A stretch of DNA of 47,405 nt, from contig CALBVX010000052.1 of assembly GCA_937969515.1 (NCBI GenBank), positions 1 through 47,405 of the forward strand, read 5' to 3'. Origin of the DNA: an uncultured Croceitalea sp. (GTDB lineage Bacteria > Bacteroidota > Bacteroidia > Flavobacteriales > Flavobacteriaceae). The number at the start of each line of letters is the position of its first letter. Within the stretch, counting starts at the first letter, position 1. A model generated the notes under the pieces. It ran no database searches and was not told the DNA's origin. It was given only the letters and a program-made list of their open reading frames with translations. The translations under genes were made by a program, and so were the position numbers. This document shows positions 27,139 to 36,953 of the stretch, piece after piece.

Positions 27139-27153
27139 TGGCATAAAATTAGA
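27139..27153 (+). promoter_or_regulatory. sigma-54-type promoter for P8 to the second ATPase
   Basis: TGGCAT at 27139-27144 and G27152 at the -12 position (TGGCATAAAATTAGA). The predicted start is near 27164, a leader of about 25 nt. No further copy of the module is found downstream, so this promoter may serve P8-P12 and the second ATPase gene. Confidence 0.62.
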
Positions 27154-27188
27154 CTTCAATTACATATCAATCAAAAAACGAATCGGTC

Positions 27189-29621
27189 ATGTTTAAAAAT
27201 TATCTAAAAGTAGCTTGGCGTAGTCTTAAAAGACAGCCTTTTTTTACTTCATTAAACATCTTTGGTCTTGCCATAGGTATGTCCGGCGTTTTACTAATCT
27301 CATTATATATTCATAATGAGTTGAACTATGATAAAATGTTCGCTGATGCCAGCCGCATTCATAGGATAAATGCAGATATTAAATTTGGCGGAGATCAAAA
27401 TATATCTGCTGAAACAGCTGCACCTATGGCGGCAGTATTGGAAAATGATTTTTCGGAAGTAGAAATGGCCACTCGAATTAGAAATTTAGGAAGTATTCTT
27501 GTGCGAAAAAGTGCTGCGAAAAATAATACTAAAGAACTCCATTCTGCGTATGCCGATGCCAACTTCTTTAAAATGTTCGGTCTAGATTTACTAGTTGGCG
27601 ACACCAGAACTGCGCTAAAAGAACCAAATACCCTAATACTTACCAAAACAGCAGCTGAAAAGCATTTTGGGGTTAACAATGCATTGGGGCAAGAACTAGT
27701 TCTTGACAATACAGATACGTATACCGTTACTGGGGTAATTAATGATTTACCTAAAAACTCTTTATTACGTGACCATAGCGTTTTTATGGCCATGTCTGGT
27801 TATGAAGATGCCCAACAAAATGAATGGGGAAGCCATAACTATTTTACTTTTATTAAGCTTATTCCAAGTGCAAAAATTGAGGATTTTCAAGCTCCGCTTC
27901 AAGGGATTGTTGGAGATTATCTAATTCCTTGGGTGCAAAAAATTTATCCAGGAATTACAGAAAAAGACTTTAGGGCCTCGGGAAACTATGTGAATTATTA
28001 TTCCATCCCTTTAACAGATATACACTTACATTCAGATGCTCATATTGAATTGAGTGCAAATGGATCTATCCAAAACATTTACATTCTTTCTTTTATCGGG
28101 TTGTTCTTAATTCTATTGGCAAGTGTAAATTTTATGAACCTGTCTACTGCCCATTCTTTAAAGAGGGCCAAAGAAGTGGGCATTCGAAAAACCTTAGGTT
28201 CAAATAAATCTGGTTTAATAAGACAGTTCTTAACAGAGTCCGCACTTATCTCTTTTATTTCGCTCTTGGCAGCAATTGGAATCGCAATTTTTGTAATGCC
28301 TTTTTTTAATGAGCTTGCAGGAACAGAAATAAGTATACCCTATCTCAATCCGATTTTTTGGTTAGTTGTACTTTTTTCAACAGTTGTATTAAGTTTATTT
28401 TCAGGATGGTACCCCGCTTTTTTTATGTCTCGATTTATTCCGGTGAAAGTTCTGAAAGGGCTGGGGAAATCAAGTGTAGGCGGAGGTAATATTCGTAACT
28501 CATTGGTAATTTTTCAATTTGCTATTTCTGTGTTCTTAATAGTAGGTACACTTGTAGTATTTAACCAGCTCGATTACATACAAAGTAAAGAATTAGGTTT
28601 TTCAAAAGATCAGATCTTAATCGTTCAAGACTTTTATGGCGCAAGGGAAAAAGGCGATGTAATTAAGCAAGAAGTGCAAAAACTCGCTCAAGTTGAAAGT
28701 GCTGCAATAAGCAGTTTTTTGCCAACACCATCTTCAAGATCAGATTACACTTATTTTAAAGAAGGTTTTAATAATCAAGAAGATGCCGTTAACATGCAGC
28801 GATGGCTTGTTGACTACGACTATTTAAAAACTTTAGGTATTGAACTTAAGGCAGGACGCGATTTTAGTCCACAACGGACAACGGATTCTACAGCAATTAT
28901 AATAAATGAAACTGCAGCGTCACTTTTAGGTGTAAGTGCCAAAGAAGCTCTAGGTTTAAGAGTATCTAGTGATATAGGAGATGAAAATGGAGCGTTTTAT
29001 ACCATAATTGGTGTCGTTGACAACTTTCATTTTGAAACATTACGAGATGACATTGGCGCACTAAGCCTGAGATTAGGGGCCTCAACAGGAAACTTGGCCG
29101 TCAAACTCAGTGGAAGGGATTTTTCTAATATAATAGCTGCGATTGAACAAGTATGGGATAAAAATATTCCTGAACAACCTTTAGCTTATAGTTTTATGGA
29201 TGAATCGTTCAATAATACGTATCGGGCCGAACAAAGATTGGGGCGAATTTTTATTGTTTTTACAGTTCTTTCCATTTTTATTGCTTGCCTTGGCTTATTC
29301 GGGTTGGCCGCATTTAATGCAGAAAAACGTACCAAGGAAATCGGTGTGAGAAAAGTTTTAGGGGCCAGTGTTGGCCAAATTTCATATCGACTTACCCTAG
29401 ATTTTCTAAAACTTGTAGGTGTTGCCATATTTATCTCATTACCCATCGGTTGGTATGCAATGAATAAGTGGTTACAAGATTTTTCATATCGAATTGAAGT
29501 CAGTTGGTGGATCTTGGCGCTCGCTGGGCTTATAGCCATATCGATTGCCATAATAACTGTAAGCTACCAAAGTATTAAAGCGGCTATTGTAAACCCTGTC
29601 AAAAGTTTGCGTACCGAATGA
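27189..29621 (+). CDS. FtsX/MacB-like ABC permease P8
   Basis: 810 aa, the longest member; extra length lies in the first periplasmic domain (around VGDYLIPWVQKIYPGITEKD). Coupling motifs AHSLKRAKEVGIRKTLGS and KRTKEIGVRKVLGA; TM2 has LASVNFMN, lacking the common Cys. The second periplasmic domain opens SSFLPTPSSRSDYTY. C-terminus NPVKSLRTE. The first ten residues and leader are copied from or to P5, while the upstream control region matches that of P7, so the gene has a mosaic 5' end. Confidence 0.92.
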   Translation: MFKNYLKVAWRSLKRQPFFTSLNIFGLAIGMSGVLLISLYIHNELNYDKMFADASRIHRINADIKFGGDQNISAETAAPMAAVLENDFSEVEMATRIRNLGSILVRKSAAKNNTKELHSAYADANFFKMFGLDLLVGDTRTALKEPNTLILTKTAAEKHFGVNNALGQELVLDNTDTYTVTGVINDLPKNSLLRDHSVFMAMSGYEDAQQNEWGSHNYFTFIKLIPSAKIEDFQAPLQGIVGDYLIPWVQKIYPGITEKDFRASGNYVNYYSIPLTDIHLHSDAHIELSANGSIQNIYILSFIGLFLILLASVNFMNLSTAHSLKRAKEVGIRKTLGSNKSGLIRQFLTESALISFISLLAAIGIAIFVMPFFNELAGTEISIPYLNPIFWLVVLFSTVVLSLFSGWYPAFFMSRFIPVKVLKGLGKSSVGGGNIRNSLVIFQFAISVFLIVGTLVVFNQLDYIQSKELGFSKDQILIVQDFYGAREKGDVIKQEVQKLAQVESAAISSFLPTPSSRSDYTYFKEGFNNQEDAVNMQRWLVDYDYLKTLGIELKAGRDFSPQRTTDSTAIIINETAASLLGVSAKEALGLRVSSDIGDENGAFYTIIGVVDNFHFETLRDDIGALSLRLGASTGNLAVKLSGRDFSNIIAAIEQVWDKNIPEQPLAYSFMDESFNNTYRAEQRLGRIFIVFTVLSIFIACLGLFGLAAFNAEKRTKEIGVRKVLGASVGQISYRLTLDFLKLVGVAIFISLPIGWYAMNKWLQDFSYRIEVSWWILALAGLIAISIAIITVSYQSIKAAIVNPVKSLRTE

Positions 29622-29643
29622 GATAATCAAAAAAACAAGAGTC

Positions 29644-32028
29644 ATGTTTAAAAACCATATAAAACTTGCTTGGAGAAATTTGATTAAAAATAAAGCCTAC
29701 CTAGCTATTAATTTAACAGGCCTGGCAGTTGCAATGACCTGTTTTTTGTTATTAGCATTGTTTGTTCAGTTTGAAATGAGCTTTGATAAGCATCATCAGA
29801 ATTCAGAAAGAATTTTTAGGATTGTACAACAACAAAAAGGTAATAGTTATCAGGGCACTGACATGTTTGCCGTTGCTCCTCTTCCTCTTGGTGAAGCATT
29901 ATTACAAGATTTTCCTGAGGTCGAAAGTGTTACGAACCTCAACGTTGGAGGGGCGTTAATACTTAAAGATAATCAATCTTTTGTTCAGCAAGGCTTGTAT
30001 ACGGATAGTGCTTATTTTGATGTTTTCAGCACAAAAGTTATTGAGGGAAATCCAGGTTTAGCTTTGCAAAGCCCAGATAATATTTTGGTTACAGAATCAT
30101 TAGCCAATACGTTATTTGGAAATCTTTCTCCTATAAATCAAGAATTAACGTTCGGAAACGGAAAGACCTTTACCGTCAAGGCCTTGATTGAAAACCCTCC
30201 AAAAAACCAGCACTTTAGCTATGACTTTATCGTCTCTTACAAAAGTCAAGGATACTATCAACATGATGTAGGCCAGTGGGCAAGCAATAACTATCATACT
30301 TATCTTACGTTGAAAAAAGCTAGCCAGTCTAAACTGCTGGAAGATAAAATGGCGACCTATGAAAAAATCACAAAACCGGCCTATGAAAATCAAGGCTTTA
30401 AATTTTATCCTGAATACAAATTACAACCATTAGAAGATATTCATCTTAAATCGAACGTAAATGTTGAAATAAGTCAAAACGGCAATATTAAATCTGTACG
30501 CTTATTCGCCCTAATTGCTATAATAATTCTTGTTCTCGCAGCTATAAACTATACAAATTTAGCAACTGCAAAATCTGCTCAAAGAGCAAAAGAAGTTGGT
30601 GTGAGTAAGGTTCTTGGAGCAAAAAGAAGAAGCTTAATAATTCAATATCTGAGCGAATCTTTGTTTCTTACTTTCGCCAGTCTCGTACTATCATTATTTC
30701 TGGCATCAATTTTACTCCCAAGTTTTAATGCCCTATTAAACAAAGACATTGGTTTTAATCTTTTATCGAATCTGCAAATACTGGCAGTTCTTTCTTTAGC
30801 AGCATTGGTTACAGGAATTATCTCTGGACTATATCCTGCTTTTTTCCTCTCGGGCATTGGGCCTATTAAGGCATTAAAAGGTAATTTTCTAAAAAGTACA
30901 AAACAAAGATTTTCTTTAAAAAGTATTTTGGTCGTTAGTCAATTTACCGTGGCAATTGGTCTAGCAATAGCAAGTATCGTTATACAACAGCAGCTCCAGT
31001 ATATTCAAAATAAAAATTTAGGATATAAAAACGAGCAACTTGTACATGTTCGCTATTTTGAGCCTGAAATTACAGAAAAGCAAAAGGTTCTAAAGGAGAT
31101 GTTATTGCAAAACCCAATGGTTCATGAGGTTTCTTTGAGTTCTCAACTTCCATTTAATGTTACAAGTCAAGGGCCTATCACAAGTTGGGAAGGAAATTAC
31201 AATGATGAACCTTTATACATATACAGAACTTATGTCGATTTTGATTTTATCGATGTTTTTGAGATGGCACTGGTTGACGGCAGAAGTTTTTCACCTGAGA
31301 TAGCATCCGATTCTCTGGCTTATTTAATAAACGAGTCAGCCGTAAAATCACTTGGTTGGAATGCGCCTATTGGCAAACAATTCGCAAATGGTAAGGTAAT
31401 TGGGGTTTTAAAAGACTTTCATCTTAAAACTTTTGATCAAGCAATTGAACCCCTCTTTATGGCTTTGCGAACTCCCGAACATACTAGAAATAATGGGGAA
31501 GTAGTTTTAAAAATAGATATGTCTGACTACCAGAATACTTGTGATTTTATTGTAAAAACAATGAAAAAGATTGTTCCTCATGTACCTTATGAAGTGAAAT
31601 TTGTAGAAGATTCTTATATGCAATTCTATAATGCCGAACAAAGACTTGGTAAGGCCTTTAACATCTTTACACTTTTAGCTCTTTTTATCGCAGGTATGGG
31701 ATTATTCGGCATGGTTTCATTCCAGATTGCCCAAAGAAGAAGAGAAATAAGCATACGAAAGGTATTAGGAAGTTCAGTTACCGGTATTTTAAATCTATTG
31801 GCAAAAGGTGTTTTTAAACAAATCATAATGGCGCTTTTAATAGCCACTCCTTTTGCGTATTATTTTATGGAAAGTTGGTTGCAAGACTACGTATATCGAA
31901 TTTCTTTGCAATGGTGGGTTGCAATTTTGGTAGGTTTTCTAGCGCTAATATTGGCATTTTTATCCATTAGCTTTCAGAGTATAAAAGTCGCAAGAACAAA
32001 CCCCGTGAAAAGTTTACGAACTGAATAA
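29644..32028 (+). CDS. FtsX/MacB-like ABC permease P9
   Basis: 794 aa. The most divergent first half among P1-P10: TM2 reads LAAINYTNLATA and the first coupling motif is AKSAQRAKEVGVSKVLGA, with Ser instead of the Arg in VRK. The second motif QRRREISIRKVLGS also lacks the usual EIG. TM6 carries IAGMGLFGM instead of ISCLGLFGL. The second periplasmic domain contains QLPFNVTSQGPITSWEGN. C-terminus NPVKSLRTE. Intact frame, 22 bp after P8, hence co-transcribed. Confidence 0.92.
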   Translation: MFKNHIKLAWRNLIKNKAYLAINLTGLAVAMTCFLLLALFVQFEMSFDKHHQNSERIFRIVQQQKGNSYQGTDMFAVAPLPLGEALLQDFPEVESVTNLNVGGALILKDNQSFVQQGLYTDSAYFDVFSTKVIEGNPGLALQSPDNILVTESLANTLFGNLSPINQELTFGNGKTFTVKALIENPPKNQHFSYDFIVSYKSQGYYQHDVGQWASNNYHTYLTLKKASQSKLLEDKMATYEKITKPAYENQGFKFYPEYKLQPLEDIHLKSNVNVEISQNGNIKSVRLFALIAIIILVLAAINYTNLATAKSAQRAKEVGVSKVLGAKRRSLIIQYLSESLFLTFASLVLSLFLASILLPSFNALLNKDIGFNLLSNLQILAVLSLAALVTGIISGLYPAFFLSGIGPIKALKGNFLKSTKQRFSLKSILVVSQFTVAIGLAIASIVIQQQLQYIQNKNLGYKNEQLVHVRYFEPEITEKQKVLKEMLLQNPMVHEVSLSSQLPFNVTSQGPITSWEGNYNDEPLYIYRTYVDFDFIDVFEMALVDGRSFSPEIASDSLAYLINESAVKSLGWNAPIGKQFANGKVIGVLKDFHLKTFDQAIEPLFMALRTPEHTRNNGEVVLKIDMSDYQNTCDFIVKTMKKIVPHVPYEVKFVEDSYMQFYNAEQRLGKAFNIFTLLALFIAGMGLFGMVSFQIAQRRREISIRKVLGSSVTGILNLLAKGVFKQIIMALLIATPFAYYFMESWLQDYVYRISLQWWVAILVGFLALILAFLSISFQSIKVARTNPVKSLRTE

Positions 32029-32055
32029 GTTATCATCGATTAAACAACTATAAGC

Positions 32056-34476
32056 ATGTTTAAAAGCTACCTAAAAATCGCATGGAGAAACCTTCTGAAG
32101 AACAAAGCCCATTCATCAATTAACATCGGCGGACTGGCTTTAGGCTTTAGCGTAGCCATGTTCATAGGTCTTTGGATTCATGATGAAAAATCCTTCAATA
32201 CTAATTTCAAGAATCACGAGCATATCGCACAGGTGCTTATGAACAAAACCGATAATGGAGAGACTAGAACACGATACAACCACCCTTATCCATTGGCAGA
32301 CGAATTACGAAGGGTCTATTCCGATGATTTCAAATATGTGGCCATGAGTTCTTTTCCAGGAGACAATGTACTGTCTTTTAAAGAGAAAAATCTGAACATG
32401 CATGGTGCATTTATGGAGAAAGATGTACTTCGTATGTTCTCATTTAATATGCTTAAGGGAAGCCTTGATGCCCTAAATGACTCAAATGCGATTGTGATTT
32501 CGGCTTCTACCGCCCAGACGTTGTTTGGCAATGAAGACCCACTGGGCCAAGCCATGCGATTGAATAACGATGCTGTCGTAACCGTGAAGGGTGTTTTTGA
32601 AGAGCTTCCTAACAATGCCAATGTATTTGAGTCTCTTGCCGCTTTTTCCGAAACCAAAAAACTTGATTTTATTGCGCCTTGGAATCTTTACGTCTCGATG
32701 TACGACTGGGTAAGAACTGCACGTGATCGAAAACTTTGGGATAACAATTCATACCTAGTATTTGTTGAAATATACAATCAATCTGCAATGCAGTCCATAA
32801 ACCAAAAAATCGAGAAGGTGCTCTATGACAATGTTTCCGAAGCCACTAAAAGGAGTGAGCCCCAAATCTTTCTTCACCCTATGAAAGATTGGCACCTGAA
32901 ATCCAGTTTTAAAAACGGTGTTTCAAGTGGGGGAGCGATTCAATATGTGCGAATGTTCGGTATAATCGGTGTTTTTGTACTGTTATTGGCCTGTATTAAT
33001 TTTATGAATTTGAGTACTGCAAGAGCTCAAAAACGGGCTAAGGAAGTAGGGGTAAGAAAAACGGTTGGTTCGAACAAAAACCAATTGATACGACAATTTT
33101 TGTTAGAATCCCTTGTGGTTACCTTCTGTGCTTTTCTGTTGGCCTGTGCTTTGGTCGTATTGCTTTTGCCCGCATTTAATCAATTAGCGGACAAGCAGCT
33201 TGTTTTCCCTTTCGCTAAACCGCTATTTTGGAGCGTTGGTTTAGGATTGATCTTGATCACCAGCCTTTTGGCGGGGAGTTATCCTGCACTCTACCTTTCC
33301 TCGTTCCGCCCGGTGAAAGTTCTGAAAGGAACTGTTCGCCCGGGTAAATCCACAGTGTCATTTCGAAAAGCATTGGTTGTCGTGCAGTTTACAGTTTCCA
33401 TTATTCTGGTCTCCGGCACTATAGTGGTCAATCAGCAGATTCAACATTCAAAAGACCGCCCCACAGGTTATGATAAAAATAACCTTATTATGGTAGAAAA
33501 GACCACTGATGAATTCGAAGGGAAGTATAATGCGCTTCGCGATGCATTACAAAAAAGCGAAGCTGTCTTGGAAATGGCTGAATCTTCAAGCCCAATGACC
33601 GAGGTTTGGCATAGTAACGGCGGTTATGAATGGGAGGGTAAAAATCCTGATTTCACCACTAATATTGTTTCCTTCTATGTATCTCATGACTACGGAAAGA
33701 CCGTGGATTGGGAAATTAAAGAAGGTCGGGATTTTAGAAGGGATTTCGCCTCAGATTCCACAGCCTATGTTCTTAATGAGGCGGCTATTGCTTACATGGG
33801 CTTGGAGAATCCTATTGGAAAAACAATCCGATGGTATGACGGTGAACATCAAGTCATTGGTGTAGTTAAAAATCTGTTGACCGAATCCCCTTTTGAGCCC
33901 GTTAAACCAGCCATTTACAGTATAGACTATAATGAAACGAACTGGATAAATCTTAAACTGACACCTGAGAAAAACCTTGCACATTCTTTAGAACAGATTG
34001 AGGTAGAATTGGCCAAATTTGCCCCGGATGTTCCAATTGACTATCAATTCGTGGATGACGCCTTTGGCAATAAATTCAAAACCGAGGAACGAATGCGGAA
34101 ATTATCGGGTATTTTTTCAGTCTTGGCTATTTTGATTAGCTGTTTAGGCCTATTCGGTCTCGCTACTTTTATGGCTGAAAGGCGAACAAAGGAAATTGGA
34201 ATTCGCAAAATAATGGGCGCATCCATTCCAAACCTATTAAAGATGCTTTCTAAGGATTTTGTGCTACTAATACTGCTTTCCGGACTAGTCGCGATTCCCG
34301 TCGCATATTATTTTATGCAACAATGGTTGGAAAACTATACCTATCATATCAAAATTCCCTGGTGGGTTTTTGGGCTAGCCATTTTGTGTGTGTTACTAGT
34401 ATCCCTTTTCACGGTAAGTTATCAAGTAGTACGAGCAGCAATCATTAATCCCGTAAATAGTTTACGGACGGAATAA
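32056..34476 (+). CDS. FtsX/MacB-like ABC permease P10 (subgroup II)
   Basis: 806 aa. Subgroup II marks: GLWIHDE at the end of TM1, KNGVSSGG (286-293) before TM2, and YEWEGKNP in the second periplasmic domain. Closest to P4 (shared SSSPMTEVW/SSSPTTQVW and RPTGYDK/RPIGYDK). Coupling motifs ARAQKRAKEVGVRKTVGS and RRTKEIGIRKIMGA; C-terminus NPVNSLRTE. The local sequence appears slightly richer in G/C than its neighbours. The gap after P9 is 27 bp. Confidence 0.92.
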   Translation: MFKSYLKIAWRNLLKNKAHSSINIGGLALGFSVAMFIGLWIHDEKSFNTNFKNHEHIAQVLMNKTDNGETRTRYNHPYPLADELRRVYSDDFKYVAMSSFPGDNVLSFKEKNLNMHGAFMEKDVLRMFSFNMLKGSLDALNDSNAIVISASTAQTLFGNEDPLGQAMRLNNDAVVTVKGVFEELPNNANVFESLAAFSETKKLDFIAPWNLYVSMYDWVRTARDRKLWDNNSYLVFVEIYNQSAMQSINQKIEKVLYDNVSEATKRSEPQIFLHPMKDWHLKSSFKNGVSSGGAIQYVRMFGIIGVFVLLLACINFMNLSTARAQKRAKEVGVRKTVGSNKNQLIRQFLLESLVVTFCAFLLACALVVLLLPAFNQLADKQLVFPFAKPLFWSVGLGLILITSLLAGSYPALYLSSFRPVKVLKGTVRPGKSTVSFRKALVVVQFTVSIILVSGTIVVNQQIQHSKDRPTGYDKNNLIMVEKTTDEFEGKYNALRDALQKSEAVLEMAESSSPMTEVWHSNGGYEWEGKNPDFTTNIVSFYVSHDYGKTVDWEIKEGRDFRRDFASDSTAYVLNEAAIAYMGLENPIGKTIRWYDGEHQVIGVVKNLLTESPFEPVKPAIYSIDYNETNWINLKLTPEKNLAHSLEQIEVELAKFAPDVPIDYQFVDDAFGNKFKTEERMRKLSGIFSVLAILISCLGLFGLATFMAERRTKEIGIRKIMGASIPNLLKMLSKDFVLLILLSGLVAIPVAYYFMQQWLENYTYHIKIPWWVFGLAILCVLLVSLFTVSYQVVRAAIINPVNSLRTE

Positions 34477-34502
34477 ATCATCATAAATCAAAAACAACAA
34501 TC

Positions 34503-36917
34503 ATGTTTAAAAACTATTTGAAAATAGCTTGGCGTAATCTTTGGAAAAACAGACTGTTTACTTCAATAAATATAGTAGGTTTATCCGTTGCCTTTGCTGT
34601 GGCTACCCTGTTGGTTATGGATTCCCTTAATGAACTTTCTTATGATAGCTTTCATGAAAACGGAGACCAACTTTATAAAACTTACATTACCTGGCAGACA
34701 CCAAAAGGTACAGAGATTGGTACAAGTATGCCCACCCCATTTTCCGAAGCGTTAAAGTCTGAGGTGCCAGGTGTTCAAAAAATCACTCAATTTCTTGAAG
34801 AGAATGCCTTGCTGTTCTACAAGGAAAAGGAAATCAATCTAGACGCTGTATGGGTAGCTCCAGATTTCTTTTCAATGTTTACCCTGCCTATTCTTCAAGG
34901 AAATAAAACCAATCCACTACAAGATTTATCATCAGTAGTCATTTCAGAAGCTGCAGCAAGTAAATTATTTGGTGATGAGAATCCTATAGACAAGGTTGTC
35001 AACATCTTAATTAATGGAAAACAAGAACCCTTTACAATAAGAGCTGTTACAAAAGAGAATACTAACGAAAGTTCATTAGAATTTGAAATTGCAATACCTT
35101 TTGAAAAAAATGCGTCATATGTACCAACCAAAGAAAGATGGGGGGCTCAATATCATGATGTGTTGGTCCAATTAGAAAAAGGGGTTTCGGCCAAGGCTTT
35201 TGAAAAAAACAGCAATGCATTTACCAATCTTCATTATAAAAACTCGATTGAAAAACTAAAACGTGATGGTGCATTACCAGATGCAAACGGACAATTTCTT
35301 CAACTAGGTCTACTTCCCATAAAAGAGATTCATTTCACCAGTTTTAATACGGGCGTTGCCGAAACCAGCCGCACCAGTGTTTATCTTGTTCTAGGGGTGG
35401 CCTTTTTAATTTTATTTATCGCCTGTGTCAACTTTATTAATATGAGTATCGCCAAAAGTTCACAAAGATTACGTGAAATAGGTATGCGCAAGACCTTAGG
35501 AGCAGAAAAGAGACAGTTATTTTTTCAATTTTGGGGAGAAAGTCTTTTGGTTTTTACCGTTTCGATAGGTGTGGGCATTCTTCTCAGTATTCTGTTGTTA
35601 GATAATTTTCAGGCTCTTTTTAGAACTAGCGCTTCTTTCGAAGTGCTCCTTTCTTCAAAAGTACTCGTAGGCGCAATCGTCTTGATATTTTCCATTACAC
35701 TGATAGTTGGTGGCTACCCAGCTTTACTGCTAAGTCGCCTTGGTACCATACAATCTTTAAAGGGAAAACTGGAGACTTCTGGAGGAAATAGGTTACGTGA
35801 TGCATTGATAGTAGTGCAATTTGGTATTGCCATATTGCTCATTAGTGGCACTTTAGTGTTATGGGGTCAGGTAGAATTTATGCGCAATAAAGATCTAGGG
35901 TATAATAAGGAACAAGTATTCTCCTTTCCTATTAACGGAAAAAAGAACAGCTACGATGCTATAAAATTATTGCGCCAAGAGCTTTCTGGAAACCCTGATA
36001 TTTTAGGAATCAGCGCTTCAGACATCAACCTTGGAAGAGGAAGGGACGGAAGCCAATATACAAGTGTATGGGGTTTTGATTATAAAGGCAAAAGTGTTAA
36101 GACCAACGCCTTGGTTGTCGATTATGATTACATAGAAACCTTAGGGCTAGAGTTGCTTCAAGGGCGAAACTTCGAAATTAATAGAAAGACGGATGCTCAG
36201 GCGGTAGTTATAAATGAAAGCATGGCAAAAGAGCTTGGTGAAAAGAACCCCTTAGAAGCTAAAATTGCTATTAACGACACCTTGGCTTACCCTGTTATAG
36301 GCGTGGTAAAGGACTATAATTTTCAAGATGTTTCGAAGGCCATAGAGCCACTTACCTTTCTTTTAGACAGAACGGAAGGTTTAAACTACGCCTTTGTAAA
36401 AGTAAACCCGGTAAACATGGCAAATTCTGTTGAGTCAATAGAAGCGGCTTATAAAAAGATAGAGCCAAATGCAACTTTTTTGGGCTCGTTCTTAGATGAA
36501 AATGTGGACCGTACTTTTCGGAGAGAGAAAACTATGGCAACACTTATCACCACAGGTTCCATTATAGCAATAATTTTAAGCTGTATCGGTCTTTTTGCCA
36601 TGTCACTTTTAATTGTTGCGCAACGCACTAAAGAAATAGGAATTAGAAAGGTTATCGGTGCAAGTGTATCTTCCATAACCTATATATTGACCAAAGATTT
36701 TCTTCGATTAGTATTCATTGCTTTTATAATAGCCAGTCCAATAGCGTGGTGGTTAGGTAAAGAATGGTTGCAGAATTATGCCTATCATATGAATCTAAAT
36801 TGGTCCTTGTTTGTTATTTCTGGAGCAACGGCAGTCCTAATAGCACTTTTAACTATTGGTACTAAAACCATCAGAGCTGCAATGCAAAACCCTATAGATT
36901 CTTTAAGGGATGAATAA
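34503..36917 (+). CDS. FtsX/MacB-like ABC permease P11
   Basis: 804 aa. Full architecture but divergent ends: the first coupling motif is AKSSQRLREIGMRKTLGA, TM6 has LSCIGLFAMSLL, and the C-terminus is NPIDSLRDE rather than NPVKSLRTE. The first periplasmic domain has a distinct helix-rich segment (NSNAFTNLHYKNSIEKLKRD). The variable start of the second domain is SDINLGRGRDGSQYTS. The gap after P10 is 26 bp and it is 36 bp from P12, so it remains part of the same unit. Confidence 0.92.
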   Translation: MFKNYLKIAWRNLWKNRLFTSINIVGLSVAFAVATLLVMDSLNELSYDSFHENGDQLYKTYITWQTPKGTEIGTSMPTPFSEALKSEVPGVQKITQFLEENALLFYKEKEINLDAVWVAPDFFSMFTLPILQGNKTNPLQDLSSVVISEAAASKLFGDENPIDKVVNILINGKQEPFTIRAVTKENTNESSLEFEIAIPFEKNASYVPTKERWGAQYHDVLVQLEKGVSAKAFEKNSNAFTNLHYKNSIEKLKRDGALPDANGQFLQLGLLPIKEIHFTSFNTGVAETSRTSVYLVLGVAFLILFIACVNFINMSIAKSSQRLREIGMRKTLGAEKRQLFFQFWGESLLVFTVSIGVGILLSILLLDNFQALFRTSASFEVLLSSKVLVGAIVLIFSITLIVGGYPALLLSRLGTIQSLKGKLETSGGNRLRDALIVVQFGIAILLISGTLVLWGQVEFMRNKDLGYNKEQVFSFPINGKKNSYDAIKLLRQELSGNPDILGISASDINLGRGRDGSQYTSVWGFDYKGKSVKTNALVVDYDYIETLGLELLQGRNFEINRKTDAQAVVINESMAKELGEKNPLEAKIAINDTLAYPVIGVVKDYNFQDVSKAIEPLTFLLDRTEGLNYAFVKVNPVNMANSVESIEAAYKKIEPNATFLGSFLDENVDRTFRREKTMATLITTGSIIAIILSCIGLFAMSLLIVAQRTKEIGIRKVIGASVSSITYILTKDFLRLVFIAFIIASPIAWWLGKEWLQNYAYHMNLNWSLFVISGATAVLIALLTIGTKTIRAAMQNPIDSLRDE

Positions 36918-36953
36918 AATACTTTTTGAGCCATCACTATATAAAATTAAAAC

